Program-made: the position numbers and the translations under genes
The notes under the pieces: generated by a model
Seen by the model: only the letters and a program-made list of their open reading frames with translations
Told to the model about the DNA's origin: nothing
The model's database searches: none
In this document: positions 35,587 to 45,483 of the stretch, piece after piece
How positions within the stretch are numbered: position 1 is the first letter of the stretch
How the letters are laid out: the number at the start of each line of letters is the position of its first letter
Assembly (NCBI RefSeq): GCF_902499045.1
Contig: NZ_CABVPL010000042.1
Location: forward strand, 1-64,000
Reading direction: 5' to 3'
DNA length: 64,000 nucleotides
Origin: Burkholderia latens
GTDB taxonomy: Bacteria; Pseudomonadota; Gammaproteobacteria; Burkholderiales; Burkholderiaceae

Positions 35587-36624
35587 TCAGCGGCGCTCGC
35601 TCGGCGCGACGCCCGTCCAGCGCTTGAACGCACGCGTGAAGTTCGCGCGATCGGTGTAGCCGACCCGCGCCGCAATTTCATCGACCGGCAGTTGCGTGCC
35701 CTCGAGCAACCGGAGCGCATCGCGCAGCCGGATCTCGTCGAGCAGCGCCGAATACGTCGTGCCGAATTCCGCGAGCTTGCGCTTCAACGTGCGTGCCGAC
35801 ACGTGCAGCTCGCGCGCGACGTCGTCCACCGACGGATAGCCGGCGTCACCGCAGATCAGCAGATTGCGCACGCGCTCGACGACGCTTTCCGCATAGCCGA
35901 GACGCGCGAGCTCGGCCTCGCACTGCTGGACGATCATCTGCGCCGTCTGCGCGTTCGCGGTGCCGATCGGCTCGTCGAGCAGCGCGGCGTCGCAGCGGAT
36001 GCGGTTCGCGCTCGCATTGAAATGACAGCGCGGCAACCGCGCGCGATAGCGCTCGAACCATGGCGGTTCCGGCCATTCGAAATGCAGCTCGGCGCGCGAC
36101 TGCAGCGTGCGGCCCGGCACGGGATCGAGCAGCGAGTTGAACAGGATCGCCGTCTCGACCAGGAAGTTTTCCACCGCGAACTGGCGCAGCCGGCCGAGCG
36201 GAAACGCCTCGAGCACGTCGATGTCGACCGTCGCGTCGAGCTGCGTGAGCCGCACCGAGAAAAACGGCACGCGCGTCGGCAGATAGCGGATGCCGAGCGC
36301 GATCGCTTCGCCGAGCGTCGCGCAACTCATCAGCCCGAAGCCGATCAGCCCGGATTTCGTCAGACTGCTGCGCAGGCCGATCTCGATCGCGATCGACGGA
36401 TCGTTCGTCGCATCGAGCAGGTTGAATACGATCGCCGCCTGCTGCAGCGGCGTGATACGCGCGTCCGGCTGCGCGAGCCGGTCGCGCTCGACGCCCGAGC
36501 CCGCGAGGATGCGGCCCGCGTCGATGCCGCGCTCCTCGGCGAGCATCAGCATGAACAGCGCATACGCGGACGATACCGTCGCCTTGTTCAGCTGGCGCAC
36601 GGCATCCGGGGCTGACAAGGCCAT
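35587..36624 (-). CDS. AraC family transcriptional regulator
   Basis: A 345-residue regulator. The N-terminal ligand-binding region (about residues 10-200) resembles the Arabinose_bd domain of OruR/ArgR-like AraC proteins (PLQQAAIVFNLLDATNDPSIAIEIGLRS). The C-terminal double helix-turn-helix covers about 245-340: YPSVDDVARELHVSARTLKRKLAEFGTTYSALLDEIRLRDALRLL and VDEIAARVGYTDRANFTRAFKRWTGVAPSERR. GGAG lies 8 nt before ATG 36624. It is divergent from a fatty acid desaturase gene; the intergenic region has two near-identical 18-bp direct repeats, so it probably controls the desaturase. Confidence 0.92.
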   Translation of the reverse strand: MALSAPDAVRQLNKATVSSAYALFMLMLAEERGIDAGRILAGSGVERDRLAQPDARITPLQQAAIVFNLLDATNDPSIAIEIGLRSSLTKSGLIGFGLMSCATLGEAIALGIRYLPTRVPFFSVRLTQLDATVDIDVLEAFPLGRLRQFAVENFLVETAILFNSLLDPVPGRTLQSRAELHFEWPEPPWFERYRARLPRCHFNASANRIRCDAALLDEPIGTANAQTAQMIVQQCEAELARLGYAESVVERVRNLLICGDAGYPSVDDVARELHVSARTLKRKLAEFGTTYSALLDEIRLRDALRLLEGTQLPVDEIAARVGYTDRANFTRAFKRWTGVAPSERR

Positions 36625-36665
36625 GCGGCGGACTCCGGAGCAGTTTCGGCGGATTGTAGCGTCGC

Positions 36666-36683
36666 TGGCCCGCAATGACACCA
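36666..36683. promoter_or_regulatory. AraC-type operator candidate, copy A
   Basis: TGGCCCGCAATGACACCA. It matches copy B (36764-36781) at 17 of 18 positions in the same orientation, 98 bp apart. It lies 42 bp upstream of the regulator start, consistent with autoregulation. Confidence 0.65.
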
Positions 36684-36763
36684 CGGCGGGACTCTAGCCG
36701 GACGGCGCCGCACACGGGCCGCCGACGCGCCGTTCGGCGTAACCCGAAACGCAGCCCAACACC

Positions 36764-36781
36764 TGGCCCGAAATGACACCA
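36764..36781. promoter_or_regulatory. AraC-type operator candidate, copy B
   Basis: TGGCCCGAAATGACACCA, direct repeat of copy A. It is 95 bp ahead of the desaturase start codon and just upstream of a likely promoter region (TATGCT near 36823), the usual position for an AraC activator site. Confidence 0.65.
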
Positions 36782-36876
36782 TCATTGGCACCGGCGGCTC
36801 TCGCGCGCGCCGCCGCGCGCACCTATGCTTGTCACATCGGCATTGCGCCCCACTCTTTCAGCACGGATTCCGGTCG

Positions 36877-38079
36877 ATGAACGCACCCGCACGAACCGTC
36901 TTTCGCCACGACGCCGACAAGGTCGCGTATGTGCGCCGCGAGGTCAACGCGGCGAGCGACGCGATCCGCGCGCGATTTCCGCTGCTCGACAATCAGAACC
37001 TCGTCGGCGCGGCCGTGATGGCCGTATCGGTCGGCGCGATGCTCGCGATCGCGTGGCTGTATGCGCGCGGCGCGATCGCGTGGTACGTCGCGCTGCCGCT
37101 CGCCGCATTCGTCACGTCGCTGATCCACGAGCTCGAGCACGATCTGATCCACCTGATGTACTTCAAGAAGACGCCGTGGGCCTATCACCTGATGATGGCG
37201 CTGTGCTGGCTCGCGCGGCCGGGCACGATCAATCCGTGGACGCGGCGGCGCATGCACCTGCATCACCACAAGATGTCGGGCGGCGAATCGGATCTCGAGG
37301 AATTCGGCATCACCAACGGCGAACGCTGGGGCGTGAAGCGGCTGCTGATGATCGCGGACGGAATGCTCGCCGTCGCGCTGCGCCCCGCCGCGATGCGCCG
37401 CAAGGTCACGCAGTATGTGGCCGCGCAGCCGGTGCAGGATGCGGCCGAACGTGCGCGATTGCGCGTCGAGCAAGTGTCGTCCTACCTGCCGATCGGACAC
37501 GTGTATTACGCGCTGTGGCATGCGTTCATCGTCTATCACGCAGGGCTGTTCGCGCTGCATGTGTTCGGACATGCGGTGTCCGTGCCGGCAAGTGTCGAAC
37601 GCGTGATGAGCGTCGTCGATTTTCTCGCGGTCGTGTGGCTCGCGCCGAATTTCGTGCGCAGCTTCTGCATCAACTTCGTCAGCTCGAACATGCATTACTT
37701 CGGCGACGTCGATTCGCGCAACGTGATCCAGCAGACGCAGGTGCTCAACCCGTGGTGGATGCTGCCGTTCCAGCTGTTCTGCTTCAACTTCGGGAGCACG
37801 CATGCGATTCATCACTTCGTGGTGCGCGATCCGTTCTACATCCGGCAGCTGACCGCGCGCACCGCGCATGCGGCACTGCGCGAAGTCGGTGTGCGGTTCA
37901 ATGATGTCGGCACGTTCAAGCGCGCGAATCGCTGGGGAACTTATCGTCCGGTTGGTTCCGCTGGTTCCGGCGGTTCCGGCGGTTCCGGCGGTTCCGGCGG
38001 TTCCGGCGGTTCCGGCGGTTCCGGCGGTTCCGATCGTCCGGTTCGCGCAGCGCGCGGCGGCCAGCGGGCGGACGTGTAA
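36877..38079 (+). CDS. Membrane fatty acid desaturase with Gly-Gly-Ser C-terminal tail
   Basis: A 400-residue di-iron membrane enzyme. All three histidine boxes are visible: HELEHD (about residues 87-92), HLHHHKMSGGESD (about 127-131, HxxHH-like) and HAIHHFV (about 310-314). There are about four to six membrane segments, including VGAAVMAVSVGAMLAIAWLYA. It would introduce a double bond or hydroxyl in an acyl chain using oxygen and ferredoxin-type electrons. The C-terminus carries a run of Gly-Ser-Gly units encoded by 9-bp repeats, then a basic tail. Divergent from an AraC regulator, which probably controls it. Confidence 0.87.
   Translation: MNAPARTVFRHDADKVAYVRREVNAASDAIRARFPLLDNQNLVGAAVMAVSVGAMLAIAWLYARGAIAWYVALPLAAFVTSLIHELEHDLIHLMYFKKTPWAYHLMMALCWLARPGTINPWTRRRMHLHHHKMSGGESDLEEFGITNGERWGVKRLLMIADGMLAVALRPAAMRRKVTQYVAAQPVQDAAERARLRVEQVSSYLPIGHVYYALWHAFIVYHAGLFALHVFGHAVSVPASVERVMSVVDFLAVVWLAPNFVRSFCINFVSSNMHYFGDVDSRNVIQQTQVLNPWWMLPFQLFCFNFGSTHAIHHFVVRDPFYIRQLTARTAHAALREVGVRFNDVGTFKRANRWGTYRPVGSAGSGGSGGSGGSGGSGGSGGSGGSDRPVRAARGGQRADV
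37954..38034. repeat. 9-bp tandem repeat encoding Gly-Ser-Gly
   Basis: Nine contiguous 9-bp units based on GGTTCCGGC: seven perfect copies at 37963-38025, flanked by one-sided variants GGTTCCGCT and GGTTCCGAT. The tract is in frame near the 3' end of the desaturase, so slippage would change tail length in steps of three residues. Confidence 0.95.
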
Positions 38080-38128
38080 CGGCGTTGCGTGCTGACCAGC
38101 GGGCGCTGTCGGGCCTGACCGTATCGCG

Positions 38129-38749
38129 TCAATCGCCGATCGGCAGCATCGGTCCGTGCCCGCGAATCCACGCGCGGTTCGCGAGCTCGGCCATTTCCTT
38201 GTCGCCGCGACTGTCGCCGTACGCGAACAGTTGCGTCGGCGGTTGATTGCCCCACCAGCCGCGCAAACGCACCACCTTCTGCGGCCCCCAGCAGTTCTCG
38301 CCGTTCAGCCGCCCGGTGAACGTGCCGCGCTCGAATGCGAGACGCGTCGCAAGGACGGTATCGATGCCGACCGTCTTCGCCCACTTCTCCAGATACACCG
38401 ACGGCGACGCGCTGACCAGCACGACTTCGTGCCCGCGCGCCTGATGCTCGCGCACGCGTTCGAGCATGTCCGGGCGCACGAGGTTCGGCAGATAGTCATC
38501 GACGAAGCGGCGCGCCAATGCGTCGAGCGCGTCGTCGCGAATCGGCCCGAGCGCGAACCACGCGAACTTGGCCTTCGCATCGCCGCGCGACAGCAAGCCG
38601 GCCTTCATCGCGACGAGCCACGGCAGCGCGCGCAGGCCGGCCCACGCGAAGCGCGGCGTGCCGACCGCATAGCGGACGAAATGACGGAAGCTGTCGGTAG
38701 TCGTGATGGTGCCGTCGAAATCGAAGGCGGCGACGATACGGTCGGTCAT
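38129..38749 (-). CDS. HAD-IB family phosphatase (SerB/PSPase-like)
   Basis: A 206-residue cytoplasmic phosphatase. Motif I is VAAFDFDGTITTTDSFRHFV (nucleophile Asp10 and acid Asp12), motif II VVLVSASPSVYLEKWAK, and motif III/IV AYGDSRGDKEMAELA with GDSxxD near residue 180. The HAD-IB subfamily includes phosphoserine phosphatase and the CicA/YfhB group; the 206-residue length and helical cap (residues about 20-95) suit the latter, which act on small phosphorylated lipids or metabolites. It converges on the desaturase and is next to tRNA-Ser. Confidence 0.87.
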   Translation of the reverse strand: MTDRIVAAFDFDGTITTTDSFRHFVRYAVGTPRFAWAGLRALPWLVAMKAGLLSRGDAKAKFAWFALGPIRDDALDALARRFVDDYLPNLVRPDMLERVREHQARGHEVVLVSASPSVYLEKWAKTVGIDTVLATRLAFERGTFTGRLNGENCWGPQKVVRLRGWWGNQPPTQLFAYGDSRGDKEMAELANRAWIRGHGPMLPIGD

Positions 38750-38865
38750 GGAAGGCTGGGAAGCAGTCGAATGCCCGGGAAGATAGCAGAGTCGGGGGCG
38801 GTAGCGAGATTTCGGGCCAGGTCCGGCCGACTGTCGAAGGGGGTGGCGAGCCGCCGCCAGAGTTT

Positions 38866-38873
38866 GCTATACT
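38866..38873 (+). promoter_or_regulatory. Extended -10 promoter of tRNA-Ser
   Basis: TATACT (38868-38873) preceded by TGC (TGn extension), 11 nt before the mature tRNA 5' end. I see no convincing -35; the extended -10 could compensate. Confidence 0.6.
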
Positions 38874-38884
38874 CTCGCTCTTCC

Positions 38885-38975
38885 GGAGAGATGGATGAGT
38901 GGTTTAAGTCGCACGCCTGGAAAGCGTGTATAGGTTAATCGCCTATCGGGGGTTCGAATCCCCCTCTCTCCGCCA
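38885..38975 (+). tRNA. tRNA-Ser (anticodon GGA)
   Basis: A 91-nt type II tRNA with encoded CCA. The acceptor stem GGAGAGA pairs with TCTCTCC; the anticodon loop CTGGAAA gives GGA, reading UCC/UCU; a long variable arm (TATAGG..CCTATCG) and the T loop TTCGAAT are present. The long variable arm confirms a serine species. Confidence 0.97.
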
Positions 38976-38983
38976 AGACTTCA

Positions 38984-39013
38984 AATGCCCGCGCCAGCGG
39001 GCATTTTCATTTA
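38984..39013 (+). terminator. Terminator after tRNA-Ser
   Basis: AATGCCCGC (38984-38992) and GCGGGCATT (38997-39005) form a 9-bp stem with loop GCCA, followed by TTCATTT. It starts 9 nt after the tRNA. Confidence 0.8.
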
Positions 39014-39077
39014 CGGACTGCCCACCGCGGCGTTCCCCGAGCCGCGGCCCGCCGGCCTTCCCGACACACGCCGCCCC

Positions 39078-41093
39078 TCACGGATGCCGAATATAATCCA
39101 CCAACGCCCGCGTATACTCATCCGGCTCCCGATCAACGAGACTGACGACGATCGCCACCGCAAACCCCGCCGGCACCCCGAACACGCCTGAACTGATCGG
39201 CTCGATCCCGAACCACGTCCGCCCGGCAAACCCGGTGAGCTGCGTGAAATACGGATACGTCGACACGATGTAATACACACAAACGGCGAGCCCCGTCACC
39301 ATCCCGGCGATCGCCCCGCGCGTCGTCGTGCGCTTCCAGAACACGCCGAGCACGAGCACCGGAAAGAAACTCGAAGCCGCGAGCGAGAACGCCGCCCCGA
39401 CGAGAAACAGAATCTTCCCGGTATTGAGCGACGCGACATACGACGCGAACAGCGCAACCCCGAGCAGCAGCACCTTCGAGATCGTCACGCGACGCTGACT
39501 CGACGCATCCGGCGCGACCATGCAGTAATAGACGTCGTGCGACAACGCATTCGCGATCGTCAGCAGCAGCCCGTCCGCGGTCGACAGTGCAGCCGCGAGC
39601 GCCCCCGCCGCGATCAGGCCGGACACGACATACGGCAAGCCCGCGATCTCCGGCGCGGCCAGCACGACCATATCGGGCTGCATCTGGATTTCCGACCAGT
39701 GGACGATGCCATCGCGAATCACCTCGACGACGCTGATCAGATCCGGCTCGAAGTGATGCCACTGCGTGACCCACGCGGGCAACTCGGCGATCGGCCGCCC
39801 GACGAGGTTCGCGAGTATCTCGTACTTGATCATCACCGCGAGCACCGGCACGCTCAGATAGAACAGCGCGATGAAGAACAGCGTCCAGCCGACCGAACGC
39901 CGCGCGGACGCCACCGACGTCGTCGTGTTGTAGCGCGTGAGAATGTGCGGCAGGCTCGCGGTGCCGAGCGACAGGCACAGCAGCAGCGCGAGAAAATTCC
40001 GCTCGCGCGGCTTGCGCGCGTCGTCGTTCGCGGCGGGAAACGGTTCATGCATCGGCACGGGCGGCTCGGCCCGCGCGAGCAGGTCGTCGCGCGCCTGGGT
40101 CCAGGCCACGCGCGCCGCCGTCGGATCGCGCGGAAAATCGGCCAGCTCGCGTTCGCGCTGGTTGATCTCGCGCAGCGGTCCGTTGTGGCGCCGCAGATCC
40201 GCGAGTTGTTCGACGAGCTGCCGGCGTGCGTCCGCATACGACTCCGGCAGACGATCGAGCTGCGTCTGAATGATCGCGGCCTGCCCGCGATACGCGGCGC
40301 GCACCTGCTGCTCGTCGGCCGCGTCGCGCACCTGCGCCTCGCGCGCCGCCACGCGCTCCATCAGCTTGCCGTAATTGAACTGCGGCACGGGCCCAAGCCC
40401 GTTCTTCATTGCGATCAGCGACACGGGTATCAGGATCGCACTGATCAGAATGATGTACTGCGCAACCTGCGTCCACGTGACCGCGCGCATCCCGCCGAGA
40501 AAGGAGCATACGAGAATGCCCGCGAGCCCGCAGAAGATGCCGATCGCGAAGTCGACACCGATGAAGCGCGTCGCGATCAGGCCGATTCCCTGGATCTGCG
40601 CGACCAGATAAACGAACGAACACAGGATCGCCGCGCCGGCCGCGAGCGCGCGCACGGCGGTGCTCGAAAAGCGCGTGCCGAGAAAATCGGGAATCGTGTA
40701 GCGCGCGAGCTTGCGCACGTAGGGCGCAAGCAGGAACGCGACGAGGCAGAAGCCGCCCGTCCACCCCATCACGTACGCGAGCGCATCGTAGCCGGTCGCG
40801 TATAGCGAGCCGGCCAGCCCGATGAACGACGCCGCGGACAGCCAGTCGGCCGCCGTCGCCATGCCGTTGAACGCGGACGGCACGCGCCGCCCGGCCACGT
40901 AGTACTCGACGAGATCGGACGTGCGAGACAGCAGTCCGATCACCGCATACACGGCGATCGGCACGAACAGGAACACATAGCCGATCCACACGCCGGAACC
41001 GGTCGCGCGCTCGATCCGCCACAGCAGCAGCACGAACCCGAGAAAGCCCAGCGTATAGAGCGCGTATGCGCGAATCAGTCGATGCGTCAGCAT
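39078..41093 (-). CDS. Sodium:solute symporter (VC_2705 type, acetate/monocarboxylate)
   Basis: A 671-residue SSS-family carrier with 13 or so membrane helices. Features seen are VEYYVAGRRVPSAFNGMATAADWLSAASFIGLAG (helices 1-2, about residues 62-95) and IPDFLGTRFSS, both typical of the family, and TADGLLLTIANALSHDVY near residue 520. A hydrophilic, charged, probably helical segment at about residues 235-364 interrupts the membrane core after helix 6; ordinary SSS proteins of 500-550 residues lack one of this size. It is paired with DUF4212 (3-bp gap) and stands next to acs, so acetate or a similar acid is the likely substrate. Confidence 0.85.
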   Translation of the reverse strand: MLTHRLIRAYALYTLGFLGFVLLLWRIERATGSGVWIGYVFLFVPIAVYAVIGLLSRTSDLVEYYVAGRRVPSAFNGMATAADWLSAASFIGLAGSLYATGYDALAYVMGWTGGFCLVAFLLAPYVRKLARYTIPDFLGTRFSSTAVRALAAGAAILCSFVYLVAQIQGIGLIATRFIGVDFAIGIFCGLAGILVCSFLGGMRAVTWTQVAQYIILISAILIPVSLIAMKNGLGPVPQFNYGKLMERVAAREAQVRDAADEQQVRAAYRGQAAIIQTQLDRLPESYADARRQLVEQLADLRRHNGPLREINQRERELADFPRDPTAARVAWTQARDDLLARAEPPVPMHEPFPAANDDARKPRERNFLALLLCLSLGTASLPHILTRYNTTTSVASARRSVGWTLFFIALFYLSVPVLAVMIKYEILANLVGRPIAELPAWVTQWHHFEPDLISVVEVIRDGIVHWSEIQMQPDMVVLAAPEIAGLPYVVSGLIAAGALAAALSTADGLLLTIANALSHDVYYCMVAPDASSQRRVTISKVLLLGVALFASYVASLNTGKILFLVGAAFSLAASSFFPVLVLGVFWKRTTTRGAIAGMVTGLAVCVYYIVSTYPYFTQLTGFAGRTWFGIEPISSGVFGVPAGFAVAIVVSLVDREPDEYTRALVDYIRHP

Positions 41094-41096
41094 GGA

Positions 41097-41441
41097 TCAG
41101 CGCGCAGGGTGCGCATCGGCCGCCTGCGCGGCATGGTCGTCGTACGCGCGCCGCAGCGTGCGGTCCGCGCGCTGCATCAGCCCGATGTACACGACGATCA
41201 GCACGAGATACACGAGGATCGCGCCCTGCGCGCCGACATAGAACGGCAGGCTGAAACCGGCGAAGCGGATGCCCGCGAGCGCGGGCGCGAAGAACGGCAC
41301 GACGAACGATACGGAGAAGCCGATCGCCATCAGCACCACGATCAGCACGACGTTGAAGCGCCAATAGCGCGCGTGAGCACGCGCGAGCGGTTCGGGTACG
41401 GGCGGCGGCGCCTCAGGCGCCGGACGGGTCTGAACGGTCAT
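41097..41441 (-). CDS. DUF4212 domain-containing membrane protein
   Basis: A 114-residue protein with two strongly hydrophobic helices (VVLIVVLMAIGFSVSFVVPF, about residues 37-56, and YVGAQGAILVYLVLIVVYIGL, about 73-93) and a conserved ARAHARYWRFN just before helix 1. DUF4212 proteins occur as small partners of SSS symporters and are thought to form a subunit of the acetate carrier. The ATG at 41441 is chosen; a TTG at 41456 would add five residues but lies against the terminator hairpin of acs. The stop is 3 bp before the symporter start. Confidence 0.83.
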   Translation of the reverse strand: MTVQTRPAPEAPPPVPEPLARAHARYWRFNVVLIVVLMAIGFSVSFVVPFFAPALAGIRFAGFSLPFYVGAQGAILVYLVLIVVYIGLMQRADRTLRRAYDDHAAQAADAHPAR

Positions 41442-41453
41442 GCCGTTATTTAG

Positions 41454-41500
41454 CAAAAAGCCCCTGCGCGGGCAATCGGGATTGCCGCGCAGGGGCTCGT
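41454..41500 (-). terminator. Rho-independent terminator between acs and the DUF4212 gene
   Basis: Reading the minus strand, AGCCCCTGCGCGGCAAT and ATTGCCCGCGCAGGGGCT form a long stem with one bulged base and a small loop, followed by TTTTTGC. It lies 24-70 bp after the acs stop and ends 13 bp before the DUF4212 start codon. Confidence 0.85.
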
Positions 41501-41523
41501 GCGCGCAAGCGCGACCGGTGTGC

Positions 41524-43506
<1,983 letters not shown>

Positions 43507-43826
43507 CGACTACCCCTTGGTGAACATGAATCCTCTGCATGGCGGCGCGATTCGTGCGCGCCGCGCGTCTTGGCCGGCGCATATGCGTGCGCCGCTGTCT
43601 CCCACCTCACCCGCGCGCGGCCCGGAGGCTGCACGCGATGCTGCGCCGCACCACGTCACGCGTCGGTGGACGCTGGGCCCGGCGGTTTCCACGATAAGCG
43701 CTCGAACTTACCCGTCACTTACGCAGCCTCGCCGTTTCGCACGCGCGCTGCATGACGGCCGATCGCTTTACGCTGTTACAAATGCGACTCTACAATCCTA
43801 ACTGAACTCGCCCCCCGGACTCCAGC
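43507..43826. promoter_or_regulatory. Divergent region between acs and the DMT transporter
   Basis: These 320 bp hold no credible gene. For the right-hand gene a promoter-like pair is seen: TTTACG (43767-43772) and TACAAT (43791-43796) with an 18-bp spacer, 31 bp before the TTG start. No clear promoter or CRP-type palindrome is evident for acs. Confidence 0.45.
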
Positions 43827-44744
43827 TTGAATCGCTACGCGCTCTTTCTCATTCTGTCGATGCTGTTCGTCGGCAGCAACGTCGGTATCGGTAAATCCAT
43901 CGTCGTGTTCGTCCCGGTCGCCATCCTCGCGACGCTGCGCTTCGTGATCGCGATCGCCGTGCTGTGGCCGCTGTTCAGCCCGGTGAAGATACGCGCGGTC
44001 CGGCGTGAGGAATGGCTGAACCTGTTCCTGCAAGCGTTCTTCGGCACCTTCATGTTTACGCTGCTGATGCTCAACGGCGTGCAGCGTACGAGCGCGGTCG
44101 CTGCCGGCGTGATCACCAGCACGATCCCGGCGATCGTCGCGCTGTTCGCGTGGCTGATCCTGCGCGAAAAGCCGAACGGCCGTGCGCTCGTGTCGATCGC
44201 GCTCGCGATCGCCGGCGTCGTGACGATCAACCTTGCGAACGGCACGGCGGGCAGCCCCGCTGCCCATGCCGGCGGCGGTACGGCGTCCGGCTCGTTGGCC
44301 GGCAACCTGCTGATTCTCGGCGCCGTATGCTGCGAATCGATCTACGTGATCCTGTCGCGCCGGCTCACGCAGACGCTCGCGCCGATCGACATCTGCGCGT
44401 ATACGCATCTCTTCGGTTTGTGCCTGATGCTGCCGCTCGGCGCGACGGCGTTGTGGCATTTCGATTACGCGAGCGTGCCGGCCGGCACGTGGGCGCTCGT
44501 CGTCTGGTACGGGCTCTCGGCCAGCATCTTCTCGTTCTGGCTGTGGATGAAGGGCATCCGGCACGTGCCGGGCAGCCTCGCCGGCGTGTTCAGCGCGGTG
44601 CTGCCGGTCGCGGCCGCCGCATACGGCATCGCATTTCTCGGCGAACGCCCGACACTCGCACACGGCATCGCGCTCGCGTGCGTCGTCACGGGCATCGTGC
44701 TCGCGAGCCTGCGCGTGAAACGCGTGCCGGCGGCCACGTCCTGA
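43827..44744 (+). CDS. DMT superfamily (EamA) transporter
   Basis: A 305-residue inner-membrane protein with ten predicted helices in two EamA repeats (about residues 4-135 and 155-300). Family segments are SMLFVGSNVGIGKSIV, VAAGVITSTIPAIVALFAWLILREKP at the end of the first repeat and GVFSAVLPVAAAAYGIAFLGERPTLAH at the end of the second. Such proteins export amino acids or metabolites. The start is TTG (43827); no in-frame ATG is near. It is divergent from acs and not obviously linked to the fumarase downstream. Substrate unknown. Confidence 0.85.
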   Translation: MNRYALFLILSMLFVGSNVGIGKSIVVFVPVAILATLRFVIAIAVLWPLFSPVKIRAVRREEWLNLFLQAFFGTFMFTLLMLNGVQRTSAVAAGVITSTIPAIVALFAWLILREKPNGRALVSIALAIAGVVTINLANGTAGSPAAHAGGGTASGSLAGNLLILGAVCCESIYVILSRRLTQTLAPIDICAYTHLFGLCLMLPLGATALWHFDYASVPAGTWALVVWYGLSASIFSFWLWMKGIRHVPGSLAGVFSAVLPVAAAAYGIAFLGERPTLAHGIALACVVTGIVLASLRVKRVPAATS

Positions 44745-44857
44745 TCCGTCCCCAGCGGACCCGGCGCGTCGCTGCAGCCGCGTCGGCCGACGCGTTACAA
44801 TAGCGCGCCTTTTCAAGATTACCCCCGATACCTGCGCACAGCGCCCGTACCACCATC

Positions 44858-45439
44858 ATGTCCGCCCCGCATTCGCCCGGCTCCACCCGTCGCCCGCTTC
44901 GCCCGCTGCCCGCGCTGATCTTCATGAGCCGCTGGCTCCAGGTTCCGCTCTATCTGGGCCTGATCGTCGCGCAGGCCGTCTACGTATTCCTGTTCCTGAA
45001 GGAAGTCTGGCACCTGCTGTCGCACGCGACCGGGCTCGACGAAATCAGCGTGATGCTCGCGGTGCTCGGCCTGATCGACGTGGTGATGATCTCGAACCTG
45101 CTGATCATGGTGATCGTCGGCGGCTACGAGACGTTCGTGTCGCGCCTCGGCATCGAGGGCCATCCCGACGAGCCCGAGTGGCTCGACCACGTGAACGCGG
45201 GCGTGCTGAAGGTCAAGCTGTCGATGGCGTTGATCAGCATTTCGTCGATCCATCTGCTGAAAACCTTCATCAACCCCGACCAGCACACGACGCACGCGAT
45301 CATGTGGCAGGTGATCATCCACGTGTCGTTCCTCGTGTCGGCGCTCGTGATGGCGTGGGTGGACCGCCTGACGACCCACACGCACCCGGCCCATTTCCAC
45401 GACGCGCACGCGCCAGCGGCGTCCCGACCGGCGGCCTGA
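44858..45439 (+). CDS. YqhA family membrane protein (UPF0114/TIGR00645)
   Basis: A 193-residue inner-membrane protein with three or four helices: LQVPLYLGLIVAQAVYVFLFLKEVW (about 27-51), SVMLAVLGLIDVVMISNLLIMVIVGGYETFVSRL (about 64-97) and a pair after 120. The stretch IDVVMISNLLIMVIVGGYETFVS is the core of the YqhA family. The C-terminus is His-rich (THTHPAHFHDAHA). The function is not known. It lies 44 bp ahead of the fumarase gene on the same strand and may share its transcript. Confidence 0.85.
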   Translation: MSAPHSPGSTRRPLRPLPALIFMSRWLQVPLYLGLIVAQAVYVFLFLKEVWHLLSHATGLDEISVMLAVLGLIDVVMISNLLIMVIVGGYETFVSRLGIEGHPDEPEWLDHVNAGVLKVKLSMALISISSIHLLKTFINPDQHTTHAIMWQVIIHVSFLVSALVMAWVDRLTTHTHPAHFHDAHAPAASRPAA

Positions 45440-45483
45440 ACCGCCGGCAACGTATTCCCCACTGTCCCCACAGAGTCTCAGCC

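Noticed and set aside
43517-43801. 94-codon plus-strand frame in the acs upstream region.
   Set aside because: No ribosome site and it overlaps the promoter of the DMT gene; no family resemblance.
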